NCBI RefSeq assembly: GCF_000350225.1
Contig: NW_005179059.1
Span: 93,385 to 157,384 of the forward strand
Reading direction: 5' to 3'
Length of the DNA stretch: 64,000 bases
Source: Chondrus crispus
Lineage: Eukaryota > Rhodophyta > Florideophyceae > Gigartinales > Gigartinaceae
Shown: positions 22,381 through 35,856 of the stretch, in pieces
Layout: each line of letters begins with the position of its first letter
Numbering within the stretch: position 1 is the stretch's first letter
The notes under the pieces: model-generated
What the model saw: the letters and a program-made list of their open reading frames with translations, nothing else
Told to the model about the DNA's origin: nothing
Databases searched by the model: none
Position numbers and translations under genes: made by a program

Positions 22381-23818
22381 CTCAACGTCACCCCCCACCC
22401 CCCAATGCAGTCATTTTCCACCACGAAACTAAGCAATGCGCGCGCCAGGAGGACTGTGATTCCACACATAACGAGAGAAAGACGCGCGCATTGCTCTCCC
22501 ACCCGACTAGGAAAAACACAGCGATTCCACACAAACACTCAAATAAGGCAGAGCCAAATTTATAGACGTACGATAGGACATAGAGTTGGTAAATATACCG
22601 GCGCCGGCGGCCCCCCGTGGTCAGGGGGACCCCGGCATCCGGATCTCTTGGTTCACAATCTGGAAGCATCAGGAACCGCCTCGGGTTTGCAAGTAACCTT
22701 GCTGTGATGCGCTGGACCTCGCTGTCAGCCCACACACAGGTAAAAAGTACACAGGTTACAAGTGTAGTACGCCAGCGCACACAATATGCGCTCTCTTTGC
22801 TGTAATAAGTACATTTAGTGTACTCACTACCTAACACGTAGTTTTATTGGCAGTTGTGTATTTTTTGCTGAGCTGTATAGGTTTTCACCCGAGCTACTAA
22901 GCCACGGTTTTCTGTACTAGCCTAGTTGTTAGAACTCTATAAAAGAGAGAGTTGTTGTGGGCTTGGAGGACTAGCCTCACCCATTTTTACCAACCGAACA
23001 TCAACGATTATCAACGAGAAGTATTTCATCAGAACGAACTAGCCGATCTAGTGTTCACCTCGGACAGGCTGTCCCCCACGCCCATCGGGGGTACCTTCGG
23101 ACATCGGCGAGTAGGTGGCCAATCCGAGTTTCATTTTAAAAGGGTGCTCCCGACGAGCACCTATCAAGCTATCTAATCAGCTTTACAGTGTAACAGCTGT
23201 GAGGCCGGGTTTTTGCCACACCTACATCATGTGCGGAGAGGGCGTGGGATCCTGCAGCTGTTGACAGCTGAAGGGGAACTCCGAAAAGTGCAACTTCATT
23301 CTTTGACAAGTGCGGGAATTTTGGGGAAGCGCTGGTGGGCCACGTCATAGTGGCCGTTTCAATTACAGTATGTCATGCCGTGCATCTGACCAATCATACT
23401 GTGTACGCATCGGTGTGCACTATCGTCAGGGGTACAAGGGTGTTGCCCTAAAAATGGAACAGACTACATAATTAAGCGGAAAATCTCCTTCGGGTCAATG
23501 TTTTGGACACATTATTTTTGCCCTGTGCATCATACAACGGTCTTACTGCCAGAAACAAACAGGCAGGATATGGCATCGAAGTGGCATATTTTCGCCATAT
23601 CGCCACAAAACAGTCAAATGCAACCCAGATGTACCTAATATTGGAACAGGCGCACATGAAAATCGTCATACGCGATCATATATTTGACTCAAAAAGTCTA
23701 TCATACCTCTCCGCTAGCTTTAAGCTCCCACTGATCAACTGAAAAAGAATTAGATGGATGACGATCACGTACCTGAGGGGTTCTGGGGCGCGGGAATATA
23801 TAGATATGTGTTCATGAT
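22381..23818. other. Copia 3' flank and unassigned sequence
   Basis: After the RNase H end there is a perfect 12-bp inverted repeat (22433-22444 and 22483-22494), a TATAAAAG box near 22938 and otherwise no gene. The copia 3' LTR should lie here, but its partner is not in the window, so its limits cannot be set. Confidence 0.45.
22433..22494. repeat. 12-bp perfect inverted repeat (hairpin)
   Basis: GCAATGCGCGCG at 22433-22444 and its exact reverse complement at 22483-22494 enclose a 38-base loop. Confidence 0.7.
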
Positions 23819-24972
23819 TGTAGTGCAATAATCGGCTGCACCGTCAGGGGGTGGAAAGAAAAGGAATTGAGGGGTATGACAAAGTGGGGGTGACAAGTGA
23901 AAATTATTTCACGTTATTATTTTAACTATTAATTTTAATTAGTTGCATATTAGTTATTTAACATTAGATTAGATCTAGGATCTAGCGCCGAGAGCTACTG
24001 TAGTGGCTCCGGCGGGGCGATATATACCTTAGCCCTTTGACCACCAAGTCAGTAAAGGTAACCCGAGTTGCCGGATTTGAATGTCGCCTTGGTCGAAGTC
24101 CGTCTCTACCAAGACGCTCCCTCTTACCTAAGCCTACGGCATCCTTCAGCGCTCGGGGGTCCCCTTCCTTTTTCCTTTATTTCTCAATCAACCCGACTTG
24201 CCGGAGTTAGATCTCGCCTTCGTCGAAGACCGCTTCCGTTCACGCGACGCGCTTCCCTTCTACGCTGCTAACGACATCCTCTATTGCCCGGGGTCCCATT
24301 TCTTTTCCTTATCCTTTTACCTTTTCTATCTCCACATCTATTTTTCCCTTAATTGTGTTGGTTCCATTGGAGTCGGTTCCGACCGATCCGGTGTAGGTGT
24401 TTTAGCCATCGGGGAACACTTGTGTAGCGCTGCTACTGTTTCAAGTTCCGTAGGAAGGCTGTTGTAACGACGCCTCCGTCGAAGGTCTTACTGTATAAGA
24501 CAGAATTGGTACCACCTACCGCGATGGCGATTGCGCTGGTGAGGGTATTTTTAGCCATCGGGCAACACGTCGGTAGTAGCGTTGCTACACGGTTACGATC
24601 CCGTCGGGTAGCGCTGAACAAGCCCCCGTCGAAGACCTTGAATTATAGGCAAGGTGCTCAAGACGCTCGTCGAGCATTGGTCTTACACCCCAGCGAACCG
24701 CGGTTACATTCTCGTAGACAAGCCCAACCCGCACTCGCCGAGCACTCAAGTCTTCAAAAGTCTCTACCACCATTATCCTCCCGGGCCGGGCATTTTTCCT
24801 TACCCCCCCGTCGGAGTTGAGCTACCGTGAGCCGCAAGCCCACACAAAGGGAAAGGGAGTCTCGAACGGTCCGTAGCGCGTGCCATCGGCAGTGGTTGTT
24901 TCTGTTGCTGTTTTTTTCTCTTTGCTTGACCGTCGGACTGTGTTTGCGGCCTGCCAGGCACATTGCACTACA
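23819..24972 (+). repeat. 5' LTR of gypsy element 4 (element-1 family), 1154 bp
   Basis: TGTAGTGCAAT to ATTGCACTACA, followed by a primer-binding site, so this is a 5' LTR. A TATATA box sits near 24020. A diverged tandem duplication (about 24058-24180 and 24188-24320) and the two 160-bp-type blocks make it longer than its relatives at 6338 and 12165. Confidence 0.88.
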
Positions 24973-24976
24973 AAAG

Positions 24977-24994
24977 TGGTCTCCCGACCTAGAA
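24977..24994 (+). promoter_or_regulatory. Primer-binding site of element 4
   Basis: TGGTCTCCCGACCTAGAA, identical to the sites of elements 2 and 3, starts four bases after the LTR. Confidence 0.75.
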
Positions 24995-25024
24995 TTGTGT
25001 CGACGACAGTCTCGGTCTGGAGAC

Positions 25025-25054
25025 GCACTACAAAAGTGGTCTCCCTACCTAGAA
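25025..25054 (+). repeat. Second copy of LTR end plus primer-binding site
   Basis: GCACTACAAAAGTGGTCTCC recurs 60 bp downstream of 24965, followed by a primer-binding site with one change (CTACC for CGACC, 25037-25054). The duplicated block includes the last eight bases of the LTR. Confidence 0.75.
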
Positions 25055-25180
25055 CGTTTTTGTGTACAGGAGACCTGACCAAGAATTTCGTCTACGGCAA
25101 GGAAGTGGGTCTGGGTACGGAGTCTCTTTTTTATTTTTTTGTTCGTATCTCTTTTTTAAGTTCGTTCGCTACGCCGAACG

Positions 25181-25372
25181 ATGTCAACAAGCGCTCCCGG
25201 GGACGTCGGTCCCGGGGCGAGTAGAAGCGGATCGGCACCGGCGTCGAGGATCCCGAGGGGTCCTCGCACCCGGAGCCAGGCCAATACGGCCACGGATCCC
25301 GGAAATCAAGAATCCCCTACGGGGATTGCCGCCGACAAGACTGACCTCGACGAGAAGTTCGAGAAGCCATAA
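25181..25372 (+). pseudogene. Element 4 gag, N-terminal fragment
   Basis: The first ATG after the primer-binding site opens a 63-codon frame rich in Ser, Gly, Pro, Arg and Thr (MSTSAPGDVGPGASRSG), as in the disordered start of a gag protein. It ends where the tandem array begins. The following stop belongs to the array and not to the element. It shows no clear match to the gag start of elements 2 and 3, so the assignment rests on position. Confidence 0.55.
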
Positions 25373-28300
25373 AGATCAATCCATTGATCCCTGGATCATA
25401 GGTCTGAGGGAAGCAGCAGTACTACTGTATTGGACAACCATGCAGTGAATGATTGACCATGAAGTCATGCGCTGTAGTCTACAGGGCATGGCACACGTGC
25501 CCTTGCACTGTAACTTGCGCGCGGATGTTGGGCCTTACTATCACATCAACATCTGGGAGACAGCATTAAAACTCTGCCACGTTTTTGAAGTTACTCATCT
25601 CGAAATAAGGAACAGTACGTTTTTGCAGATTCAACGTTCACTAAATTTATAATCCTGAATCCCTCAAAACTTGGCTGGGAATGGCACGTGTTCAGTGCAT
25701 GCTGTCTTGTTCACGATTAAGCGTGATCTTCGGTACTGATTGTTTCTTTCTAGATTCATTGGTCTATAAAGATACATACATGTTTGGTCGGATGCCATGC
25801 AATACCGTTACCTTTATCGTGAGATGCCCTGAAGTTGCTTCTTTACAAATTGATTGACCTTTACAGATAAATCTATTTTTAGGACGATGCAGCGCGTCTA
25901 AGTTAACTGTACCGAGAGGGGCGCTGCAGTTGGAAGAGGTCCGTGAGTTTTGGTAGTTCGTAAGATAACTATTGTTTAACGTCTTCGTGGTGGTGAAATT
26001 TGTGATTGAGGGTCCCTCACGATGCGTACATTTGAAAAACGTCACATCCTGTCATATTTAACAACCGTGCTATTGATAGTGGTACAGTTCGGAGAGTTAT
26101 TTAAAGTGGGAATGAGTCTATTTTCAATAACGAATGTAATCTGATTTCCGTTTTTTGATGTATCTACATAGTGCAGATTTTCATAACGTTCTCTGTGCCC
26201 GAATACGAGAATTGTGACATCTCCGTGAAATAATTTGTTTGGAGGCACACCCGTAGCTCATGCCAAAATGAATTAATGTTTTAGTTTATATTTGTCATCA
26301 GACGCGATGGTTCATACAGTTAACCTCAATTGGCCCTACTAAGCGTGGCTATGGCGGCTTATGATAGCTGAAATGTTCTCTCGAACACCTCCAAAAGGCA
26401 TCATTCTCACACTCCTCCAGAACGCATCGTACAGGCCACGATCATCCAAGTATGCATACAGCACTTTTCAATTTCGTGCAGTAAATATCCTGGCGAGCCT
26501 TCATGTTCAGGATATTAAATTGGGACGCCTTACTGCGTAGTTCGTACGTGTGCATTCGGACGCAGTGGGTCTAATATGAGGCCCTGCCACTAAATCTGCC
26601 TGCTGTAATATGGCCCCCAGCACGATAAGTTTTCGGCATCTGACAAGCTTGCCAGACGCCGGACACGGTACGTGATAAAATAGGAAGTTAAAAATATTGC
26701 CTGTGCGCCTATAATCGCACAGGGCAAAAATTAAATTTTGCGCACTGACATTTTATTTTCTGTGCGCCGCCGTCGGCAAAATTTGGGCCAGAAATGGGCT
26801 ACAGAAATGTCGCCAATCCAGCGCGTATGGGGGTGCCGCCGTGTAAATCCCCCTAAAACGTATCGTCCCACCGGAAAATTGGCTCCGTCAAAATCCCCCA
26901 GAACGATACGTTTTGAGCCATATACCGTAGTCAGTACCACAATCGCACACACGACGATTCAGGCGCGGACGATATGTTTTTTGTCATTACGTATCGATCC
27001 TGACATATGCCCAAAACGTATCGTCCTGCGAGAACTGACGACGGAACTACAAATAGAGTCATTTTGCCTTAGCTTCTGACGGATACCTCACGTTTTGGGA
27101 CATGAGATTTCCTGCCGATGTCGATGGAACTAGTTGGAATTGATTTGGGTACTTGTTACTTCCTGAACTTCACATGCCAATCAATGCGGATAAACGGGGT
27201 TCTCGTAGTCACAAATCATTTGTTAACGTTATAATCCAAGACGTGGTCATAGAGAGGATAGTGAGCAAGTGCTCAATTGAAGTGTCTTTTGAAACGTCTT
27301 TAATATTGGCAAATGGGAGAGCATGACACGTTGTTTACTATATGGGAGCAAAGCCGTAACTTCGATACTCTAAGAACGAAGATACTCATGTTCCGTACTA
27401 GCATCCTCAAAGTCATGCAGAAGTGCTATGACTTGGTAAGGATTGAACTTGTAAAAGACGGATGCAAACCAAGCGATGTCGAAAAACTGAATCAGAGACA
27501 TATCGAAATGGAAGAGCAACGATGATAGAGAGAGGCGTGAGAAGACAACGGTAGTGCGAGCAAATGTCCCTTAAAAGGTCAATTTCTCGGAGCGAGGAAC
27601 GTAGAGATGCAATGTTCAGCGCCTTGTCTTCAGCAAGCAATCCTGACTGGAGGGCTTGAATAACTTGGGCCCTCGACTGCTCCGAACCAGGAGGGCATGC
27701 CAGAAGCAAGCTATTTCATACATTCCGAAGATAACCAGGGGGTCTAAAAGAAACTGGTACAGTCATGGCGCGCTGGTAGAGCCACTCATGGCGGTTCAAA
27801 CGGGAAAGAGATGCCATGGTTGTCGAAGGTGCGTCTTCTCGCGGCACTGATAACGTTAGTCTGTTGGTATGCACCACCTAGGAGGTGAGTGCTTTGTTGG
27901 ACTTTTCAAACTTGGACAAAAGCGTGACTATCAAATCATCGTATAGAGTAAAAACTGGGACATTATCTCCAAACATCATTCTAAGAAATGTAACATTTTT
28001 GCAAAACATCATTTTTAGAGCAATGTGCGCTTGTTTCATGATTAATCGTGATCGCATGGACAGATGTGCTTTTGTAATGATCGATTGGTCTATAAAGGGT
28101 ATTATATTATCAGGCCGATGCAGCACATATAAGTTGGCTATGTCGAGAGGTGCATGGACTTTGCTTTTTGTATCTTGATTGGTCTGTAATGATTCATTGA
28201 TCTATAAAGGATATTGTATTATTAGGCTGATGCAATACATATAATTTGGATATGTCGAGACGTGCATTGAATTTGCAACTTTATATCTTGATGGGTCCAT
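25371..28300. repeat. Array unit A1, 2930 bp
   Basis: First of five copies that begin AAAGATCAATCCATTGATCC. It contains module A (no recognisable gene; only ORFs under 100 codons, the same in each copy) and one connector repeat SR (26521-27056). Ancient internal duplication is visible: 25710-25920 resembles 28035-28160 (TTCAYGATTAAKCGTGATC, then ATTGGTCTATAAAG, then GATGCAGC). A further tandem pair lies at about 28082-28300. Small frames such as 27313-27525 (70 codons, helical composition) recur but have no family. Confidence 0.9.
26521..27056. repeat. Connector repeat SR1
   Basis: From GGGACGCCTTACTGCG to GGAACTACAAATAGAG. It carries degenerate and intact copies of the CG-ATA-CG motif, for example AAAACGTATCGT near 26848 and near 27011. 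Confidence 0.85.
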
Positions 28301-31230
28301 AAAGATCAATCCATTGATCCCTGGATCATAGATCTGAGGGAAGCAGCAGTACTACTGTATTGGACAACCATGCAGTGAATGATTGACCATGACGTCATGC
28401 GCTGTAGTCTACAGGGCATGGCACACGTGCCCTTGCACTGTAACTTGCGCGCGGATGTTGGGCCTTACTATCACATCAACATCTGGGAGACAGCATTAAA
28501 ACTCTGCCACGTTTTTGAAGTTACTCATCTCGAAATAAGGAACAGTACGTTTTTGCAGATTCAACGTTCACTAAATTTATAATCCTGAATCCCTCAAAAC
28601 TTGGCTGGGAATGGCACGTGTTCAGTGCATGCTGTCTTGTTCACGATTAAGCGTGATCTTCGGTACTGATTGTTTCTTTCTAGATTCATTGGTCTATAAA
28701 GATACATACATGTTTGGTCGGATGCCATGCAATACCGTTACCTTTATCGTGAGATGCCCTGAAGTTGCTTCTTTACAAATTGATTGACCTTTACAGATAA
28801 ATCTATTTTTAGGACGATGCAGCGCGTCTAAGTTAACTGTACCGAGAGGGGCGCTGCAGTTGGAAGAGGTCCGTGAGTTTTGGTAGTTCGTAAGATAACT
28901 ATTGTTTAACGTCTTCGTGGTGGTGAAATTTGTGATTGAGGGTCCCTCACGATGCGTACATTTGAAAAACGTCACATCCTGTCATATTTAACAACCGTGC
29001 TATTGATAGTGGTACAGTTCGGAGAGTTATTTAAAGTGGGAATGAGTCTATTTTCAATAACGAATGTAATCTGATTTCCGTTTTTTGATGTATCTACATA
29101 GTGCAGATTTTCATAACGTTCTCTGTGCCCGAATACGAGAATTGTGACATCTCCGTGAAATAATTTGTTTGGAGGCACACCCGTAGCTCATGCCAAAATG
29201 AATTAATGTTTTAGTTTATATTTGTCATCAGACGCGATGGTTCATACAGTTAACCTCAATTGGCCCTACTAAGCGTGGCTATGGCGGCTTATGATAGCTG
29301 AAATGTTCTCTCGAACACCTCCAAAAGGCATCATTCTCACACTCCTCCAGAACGCATCGTACAGGCCACGATCATCCAAGTATGCATACAGCACTTTTCA
29401 ATTTCGTGCAGTAAATATCCTGGCGAGCCTTCATGTTCAGGATATTAAATTGGGACGCCTTACTGCGTAGTTCGTACGTGTGCATTCGGACGCAGTGGGT
29501 CTAATATGAGGCCCTGCCACTAAATCTGCCTGCTGTAATATGGCCCCCAGCACGATAAGTTTTCGGCATCTGACAAGCTTGCCAGACGCCCGACACGGTA
29601 CGTGATAAAATAGGAAGTTAAAAATATTGCCTGTGCGCCTATAATCGCACAGGGCAAAAATTAAATTTTGCGCACTGACATTTTATTTTCTGTGCGCCGC
29701 CGTCGGCAAAATTTGGGCCAGAAATGGGCTACAGAAATGTCGCCAATCCAGCGCGTATGGGGGTGCCGCCTTGTAAATCCCCCTAAAACGTATCGTCCCA
29801 CCGGAAAATTGGCTCCGTCAAAATCACCCAAAACGATACGTTTTGAGCCATATACCGTAGTCAGTACCACAATCGCACACACGACGATTCAGGCGCGGAC
29901 GATATGTTTTTTGTCATTACGTATCGATCCTGACATATGCCCAAAACGTATCGTCCTGCGAGAACTGACGACGGAACTACAAATAGAGTCATTTTGCCTT
30001 AGCTTCTGACGGATACCTCACGTTTTGGGACATGAGATTTCCTGCCGATGTCGATGGAACTAGTTGGAATTGATTTGGGTACTTGTTACTTCCTGAACTT
30101 CACATGCCAATCAATGCGGATAAACGGGGTTCTCGTAGTCACAAATCATTTGTTAACGTTATAATCCAAGACGTGGTCATAGAGAGGATAGTGAGCAAGT
30201 GCTCAATTGAAGTGTCTTTTGAAACGTCTTTAATATTGGCAAATGGGAGAGCATGACACGTTGTTTACTATATGGGAGCAAAGCCGTAACTTCGATACTC
30301 TAAGAACGAAGATACTCATGTTCCGTACTAGCATCCTCAAAGTCATGCAGAAGTGCTATGACTTGGTAAGGATTGAACTTGTAAAAGACGGATGCAAACC
30401 AAGCGATGTCGAAAAACTGAATCAGAGACATATCGAAATGGAAGAGCAACGATGATAGAGAGAGGCGTGAGAAGACAACGGTAGTGCGAGCAAATGTCCC
30501 TTAAAAGGTCAATTTCTCGGAGCGAGGAACGTAGAGATGCAATGTTCAGCGCCTTGTCTTCAGCAAGCAATCCTGACTGGAGGGCTTGAATAACTTGGGC
30601 CCTCGACTGCTCCGAACCAGGAGGGCATGCCAGAAGCAAGCTATTTCATACATTCCGAAGATAACCAGGGGGTCTAAAAGAAACTGGTACAGTCATGGCG
30701 CGCTGGTAGAGCCACTCATGGCGGTTCAAACGGGAAAGAGATGCCATGGTTGTCGAAGGTGCGTCTTCTCGCGGCACTGATAACGTTAGTCTGTTGGTAT
30801 GCACCACCTAGGAGGTGAGTGCTTTGTTGGACTTTTCAAACTTGGACAAAAGCGTGACTATCAAATCATCGTATAGAGTAAAAACTGGGACATTATCTCC
30901 AAACATCATTCTAAGAAATGTAATATTTTTGCAAAACATCATTTTTAGAGCAATGTGCGCTTGTTTCATGATTAATCGTGATCGCATGGACAGATGTGCT
31001 TTTGTAATGATCGATTGGTCTATAAAGGGTATTATATTATCAGGCCGATGCAGCACATATAAGTTGGCTATGTCGAGAGGTGCATGGACTTTGCTTTTTG
31101 TATCTTGATTGGTCTGTAATGATTCATTGATCTATAAAGGATATTGTATTATTAGGCTGATGCAATACATATAATTTGGATATGTCGAGACGTGCATTGA
31201 ATTTGCAACTTTATATCTTGATGGGTCCAT
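28301..31230. repeat. Array unit A2, 2930 bp
   Basis: Nearly identical to A1. The SR variant differs from A1 and A3 and matches A4 (CCGCCTTGTAAATCC and AAAATCACCCAAAACG). Confidence 0.92.
29451..29986. repeat. Connector repeat SR2
   Basis: Copy of SR in unit A2, with the full palindrome AAAACGATACGTTTT restored where SR1 has AGAACG. Confidence 0.85.
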
Positions 31231-34160
31231 AAAGATCAATCCATTGATCCCTGGATCATAGATCTGAGGGAAGCAGCAGTACTACTGTATTGGACAACCA
31301 TGCAGTGAATGATTGACCATGACGTCATGCGCTGTAGTCTACAGGGCATGGCACACGTGCCCTTGCACTGTAACTTGCGCGCGGATGTTGGGCCTTACTA
31401 TCACATCAACATCTGGGAGACAGCATTAAAACTCTGCCACGTTTTTGAAGTTACTCATCTCGAAATAAGGAACAGTACGTTTTTGCAGATTCAACGTTCA
31501 CTAAATTTATAATCCTGAATCCCTCAAAACTTGGCTGGGAATGGCACGTGTTCAGTGCATGCTGTCTTGTTCACGATTAAGCGTGATCTTCGGTACTGAT
31601 TGTTTCTTTCTAGATTCATTGGTCTATAAAGATACATACATGTTTGGTCGGATGCCATGCAATACCGTTACCTTTATCGTGAGATGCCCTGAAGTTGCTT
31701 CTTTACAAATTGATTGACCTTTACAGATAAATCTATTTTTAGGACGATGCAGCGCGTCTAAGTTAACTGTACCGAGAGGGGCGCTGCAGTTGGAAGAGGT
31801 CCGTGAGTTTTGGTAGTTCGTAAGATAACTATTGTTTAACGTCTTCGTGGTGGTGAAATTTGTGATTGAGGGTCCCTCACGATGCGTACATTTGAAAAAC
31901 GTCACATCCTGTCATATTTAACAACCGTGCTATTGATAGTGGTACAGTTCGGAGAGTTATTTAAAGTGGGAATGAGTCTATTTTCAATAACGAATGTAAT
32001 CTGATTTCCGTTTTTTGATGTATCTACATAGTGCAGATTTTCATAACGTTCTCTGTGCCCGAATACGAGAATTGTGACATCTCCGTGAAATAATTTGTTT
32101 GGAGGCACACCCGTAGCTCATGCCAAAATGAATTAATGTTTTAGTTTATATTTGTCATCAGACGCGATGGTTCATACAGTTAGCCTCAATTGGCCCTACT
32201 AAGCGTGGCTATGGCGGCTTATGATAGCTGAAATGTTCTCTCGAACACCTCCAAAAGGCATCATTCTCACACTCCTCCAGAACGCATCGTACAGGCCACG
32301 ATCATCCAAGTATGCATACAGCACTTTTCAATTTCGTGCAGTAAATATCCTGGCGAGCCTTCATGTTCAGGATATTAAATTGGGACGCCTTACTGCGTAG
32401 TTCGTACGTGTGCATTCGGACGCAGTGGGTCTAATATGAGGCCCTGCCACTAAATCTGCCTGCTGTAATATGGCCCCCAGCACGATAAGTTTTCGGCATC
32501 TGACAAGCTTGCCAGACGCCGGACACGGTACGTGATAAAATAGGAAGTTAAAAATATTGCCTGTGCGCCTATAATCGCACAGGGCAAAAATTAAATTTTG
32601 CGCACTGACATTTTATTTTCTGTGCGCCGCCGTCGGCAAAATTTGGGCCAGAAATGGGCTACAGAAATGTCGCGAATCCAGCGCGTATGGGGGTGCCGCC
32701 GTGTAAATCCCCCTAAAACGTATCGTCCCACCGGAAAATTGGCTCCGTCAAAATCCCCCAGAACGATACGTTTTGAGCCATATACCGTAGTCAGTACCAC
32801 AATCGCACACACGACGATTCAGGCGCGGACGATATGTTTTTTGTCATTACGTATCGATCCTGACATATGCCCAAAACGTATCGTCCTGCGAGAACTGACG
32901 ACGGAACTACAAATAGAGTCATTTTGCCTTAGCTTCTGACGGATACCTCACGTTTTGGGACATGAGATTTCCTGCCGATGTCGATGGAACTAGTTGGAAT
33001 TGATTTGGGTACTTGTTACTTCCTGAACTTCACATGCCAATCAATGCGGATAAACGGGGTTCTCGTAGTCACAAATCATTTGTTAACGTTATAATCCAAG
33101 ACGTGGTCATAGAGAGGATAGTGAGCAAGTGCTCAATTGAAGTGTCTTTTGAAACGTCTTTAATATTGGCAAATGGGAGAGCATGACACGTTGTTTACTA
33201 TATGGGAGCAAAGCCGTAACTTCGATACTCTAAGAACGAAGATACTCATGTTCCGTACTAGCATCCTCAAAGTCATGCAGAAGTGCTATGACTTGGTAAG
33301 GATTGAACTTGTAAAAGACGGATGCAAACCAAGCGATGTCGAAAACCTGAATCAGAGACATATCGAAATGGAAGAGCAACGATGATAGAGAGAGGCGTGA
33401 GAAGACAACGGTAGTGCGAGCAAATGTCCCTTAAAAGGTCAATTTCTCGGAGCGAGGAACGTAGAGATGCAATGTTCAGCGCCTTGTCTTCAGCAAGCAA
33501 TCCTGACTGGAGGGCTTGAATAACTTGGGCCCTCGACTGCTCCGAACCAGGAGGGCATGCCAGAAGCAAGCTATTTCATACATTCCGAAGATAACCAGGG
33601 GGTCTAAAAGAAACTGGTACAGTCATGGCGCGCTGGTAGAGCCACTCATGGCGGTTCAAACGGGAAAGAGATGCCATGGTTGTCGAAGGTGCGTCTTCTC
33701 GCGGCACTGATAACGTTAGTCTGTTGGTATGCACCACCTAGGAGGTGAGTGCTTTGTTGGACTTTTCAAACTTGGACAAAAGCGTGACTATCAAATCATC
33801 GTATAGAGTAAAAACTGGGACATTATCTCCAAACATCATTCTAAGAAATGTAACATTTTTGCAAAACATCATTTTTAGAGCAATGTGCGCTTGTTTCATG
33901 ATTAATCGTGATCGCATGGACAGATGTGCTTTTGTAATGATCGATTGGTCTATAAAGGGTATTATATTATCAGGCCGATGCAGCACATATAAGTTGGCTA
34001 TGTCGAGAGGTGCATGGACTTTGCTTTTTGTATCTTGATTGGTCTGTAATGATTCATTGATCTATAAAGGATATTGTATTATTAGGCTGATGCAATACAT
34101 ATAATTTGGATATGTCGAGACGTGCATTGAATTTGCAACTTTATATCTTGATGGGTCCAT
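31231..34160. repeat. Array unit A3, 2930 bp
   Basis: Nearly identical to A1, including its SR variants (CCGCCGTGTAAATCC and CCCCCAGAACG). Confidence 0.92.
32381..32916. repeat. Connector repeat SR3
   Basis: Copy of SR in unit A3, SR1-like. Confidence 0.85.
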
Positions 34161-35310
34161 AAAGATCAATCCATTGATCCCTGGATCATAGATCTGAGGG
34201 AAGCAGCAGTACTACTGTATTGGACAACCATGCAGTGAATGATTGACCATGACGTCATGCGCTGTAGTCTACAGGGCATGGCACACGTGCCCTTGCACTG
34301 TAACTTGCGCGCGGATGTTGGGCCTTACTATCACATCAACATCTGGGAGACAGCATTAAAACTCTGCCACGTTTTTGAAGTTACTCATCTCGAAATAAGG
34401 AACAGTACGTTTTTGCAGATTCAACGTTCACTAAATTTATAATCCTGAATCCCTCAAAACTTGGCTGGGAATGGCACGTGTTCAGTGCATGCTGTCTTGT
34501 TCACGATTAAGCGTGATCTTCGGTACTGATTGTTTCTTTCTAGATTCATTGGTCTATAAAGATACATACATGTTTGGTCGGATGCCATGCAATACCGTTA
34601 CCTTTATCGTGAGATGCCCTGAAGTTGCTTCTTTACAAATTGATTGACCTTTACAGATAAATCTATTTTTAGGACGATGCAGCGCGTCTAAGTTAACTGT
34701 ACCGAGAGGGGCGCTGCAGTTGGAAGAGGTCCGTGAGTTTTGGTAGTTCGTAAGATAACTATTGTTTAACGTCTTCGTGGTGGTGAAATTTGTGATTGAG
34801 GGTCCCTCACGATGCGTACATTTGAAAAACGTCACATCCTGTCATATTTAACAACCGTGCTATTGATAGTGGTACAGTTCGGAGAGTTATTTAAAGTGGG
34901 AATGAGTCTATTTTCAATAACGAATGTAATCTGATTTCCGTTTTTTGATGTATCTACATAGTGCAGATTTTCATAACGTTCTCTGTGCCCGAATACGAGA
35001 ATTGTGACATCTCCGTGAAATAATTTGTTTGGAGGCACACCCGTAGCTCATGCCAAAATGAATTAATGTTTTAGTTTATATTTGTCATCAGACGCGATGG
35101 TTCATACAGTTAACCTCAATTGGCCCTACTAAGCGTGGCTATGGCGGCTTATGATAGCTGAAATGTTCTCTCGAACACCTCCAAAAGGCATCATTCTCAC
35201 ACTCCTCCAGAACGCATCGTACAGGCCACGATCATCCAAGTATGCATACAGCACTTTTCAATTTCGTGCAGTAAATATCCTGGCGAGCCTTCATGTTCAG
35301 GATATTAAAT

Positions 35311-35856
35311 TGGGACGCCTTACTGCGTAGTTCGTACGTGTGCATTCGGACGCAGTGGGTCTAATATGAGGCCCTGCCACTAAATCTGCCTGCTGTAATA
35401 TGGCCCCCAGCACGATAAGTTTTCGGCATCTGACAAGCTTGCCAGACGCCGGACACGGTACGTGATAAAATAGGAAGTTAAAAATATTGCCTGTGCGCCT
35501 ATAATCGCACAGGGCAAAAATTAAATTTTGCGCACTGACATTTTATTTTCTGTGCGCCGCCGTCGGCAAAATTTGGGCCAGAAATGGGCTACAGAAATGT
35601 CGCCAATCCAGCGCGTATGGGGGTGCCGCCTTGTAAATCCCCCTAAAACGTATCGTCCCACCGGAAAATTGGCTCCGTCAAAATCACCCAAAACGATACG
35701 TTTTGAGCCATATACCGTAGTCACTACCAAACTCGCACATACGACGATTCAGGCGCGGACGATACGTTTTTTGTCTTTACGTATCGATCCTGACATATGC
35801 CCAAAACGTATCGTCCTGCGGGAACTGACGACGGAACTACACATAGAACATTAAAT
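35311..35856. repeat. Connector repeat SR4a
   Basis: 546-bp copy ending CACATAGAACATTAAAT, followed directly by a second copy. Confidence 0.88.

Noticed and set aside
27313..27525. 70-codon frame with helical composition in module A
   Set aside because: It recurs only because the whole unit is duplicated; no family, and no sign of codon-level conservation beyond the surrounding DNA.
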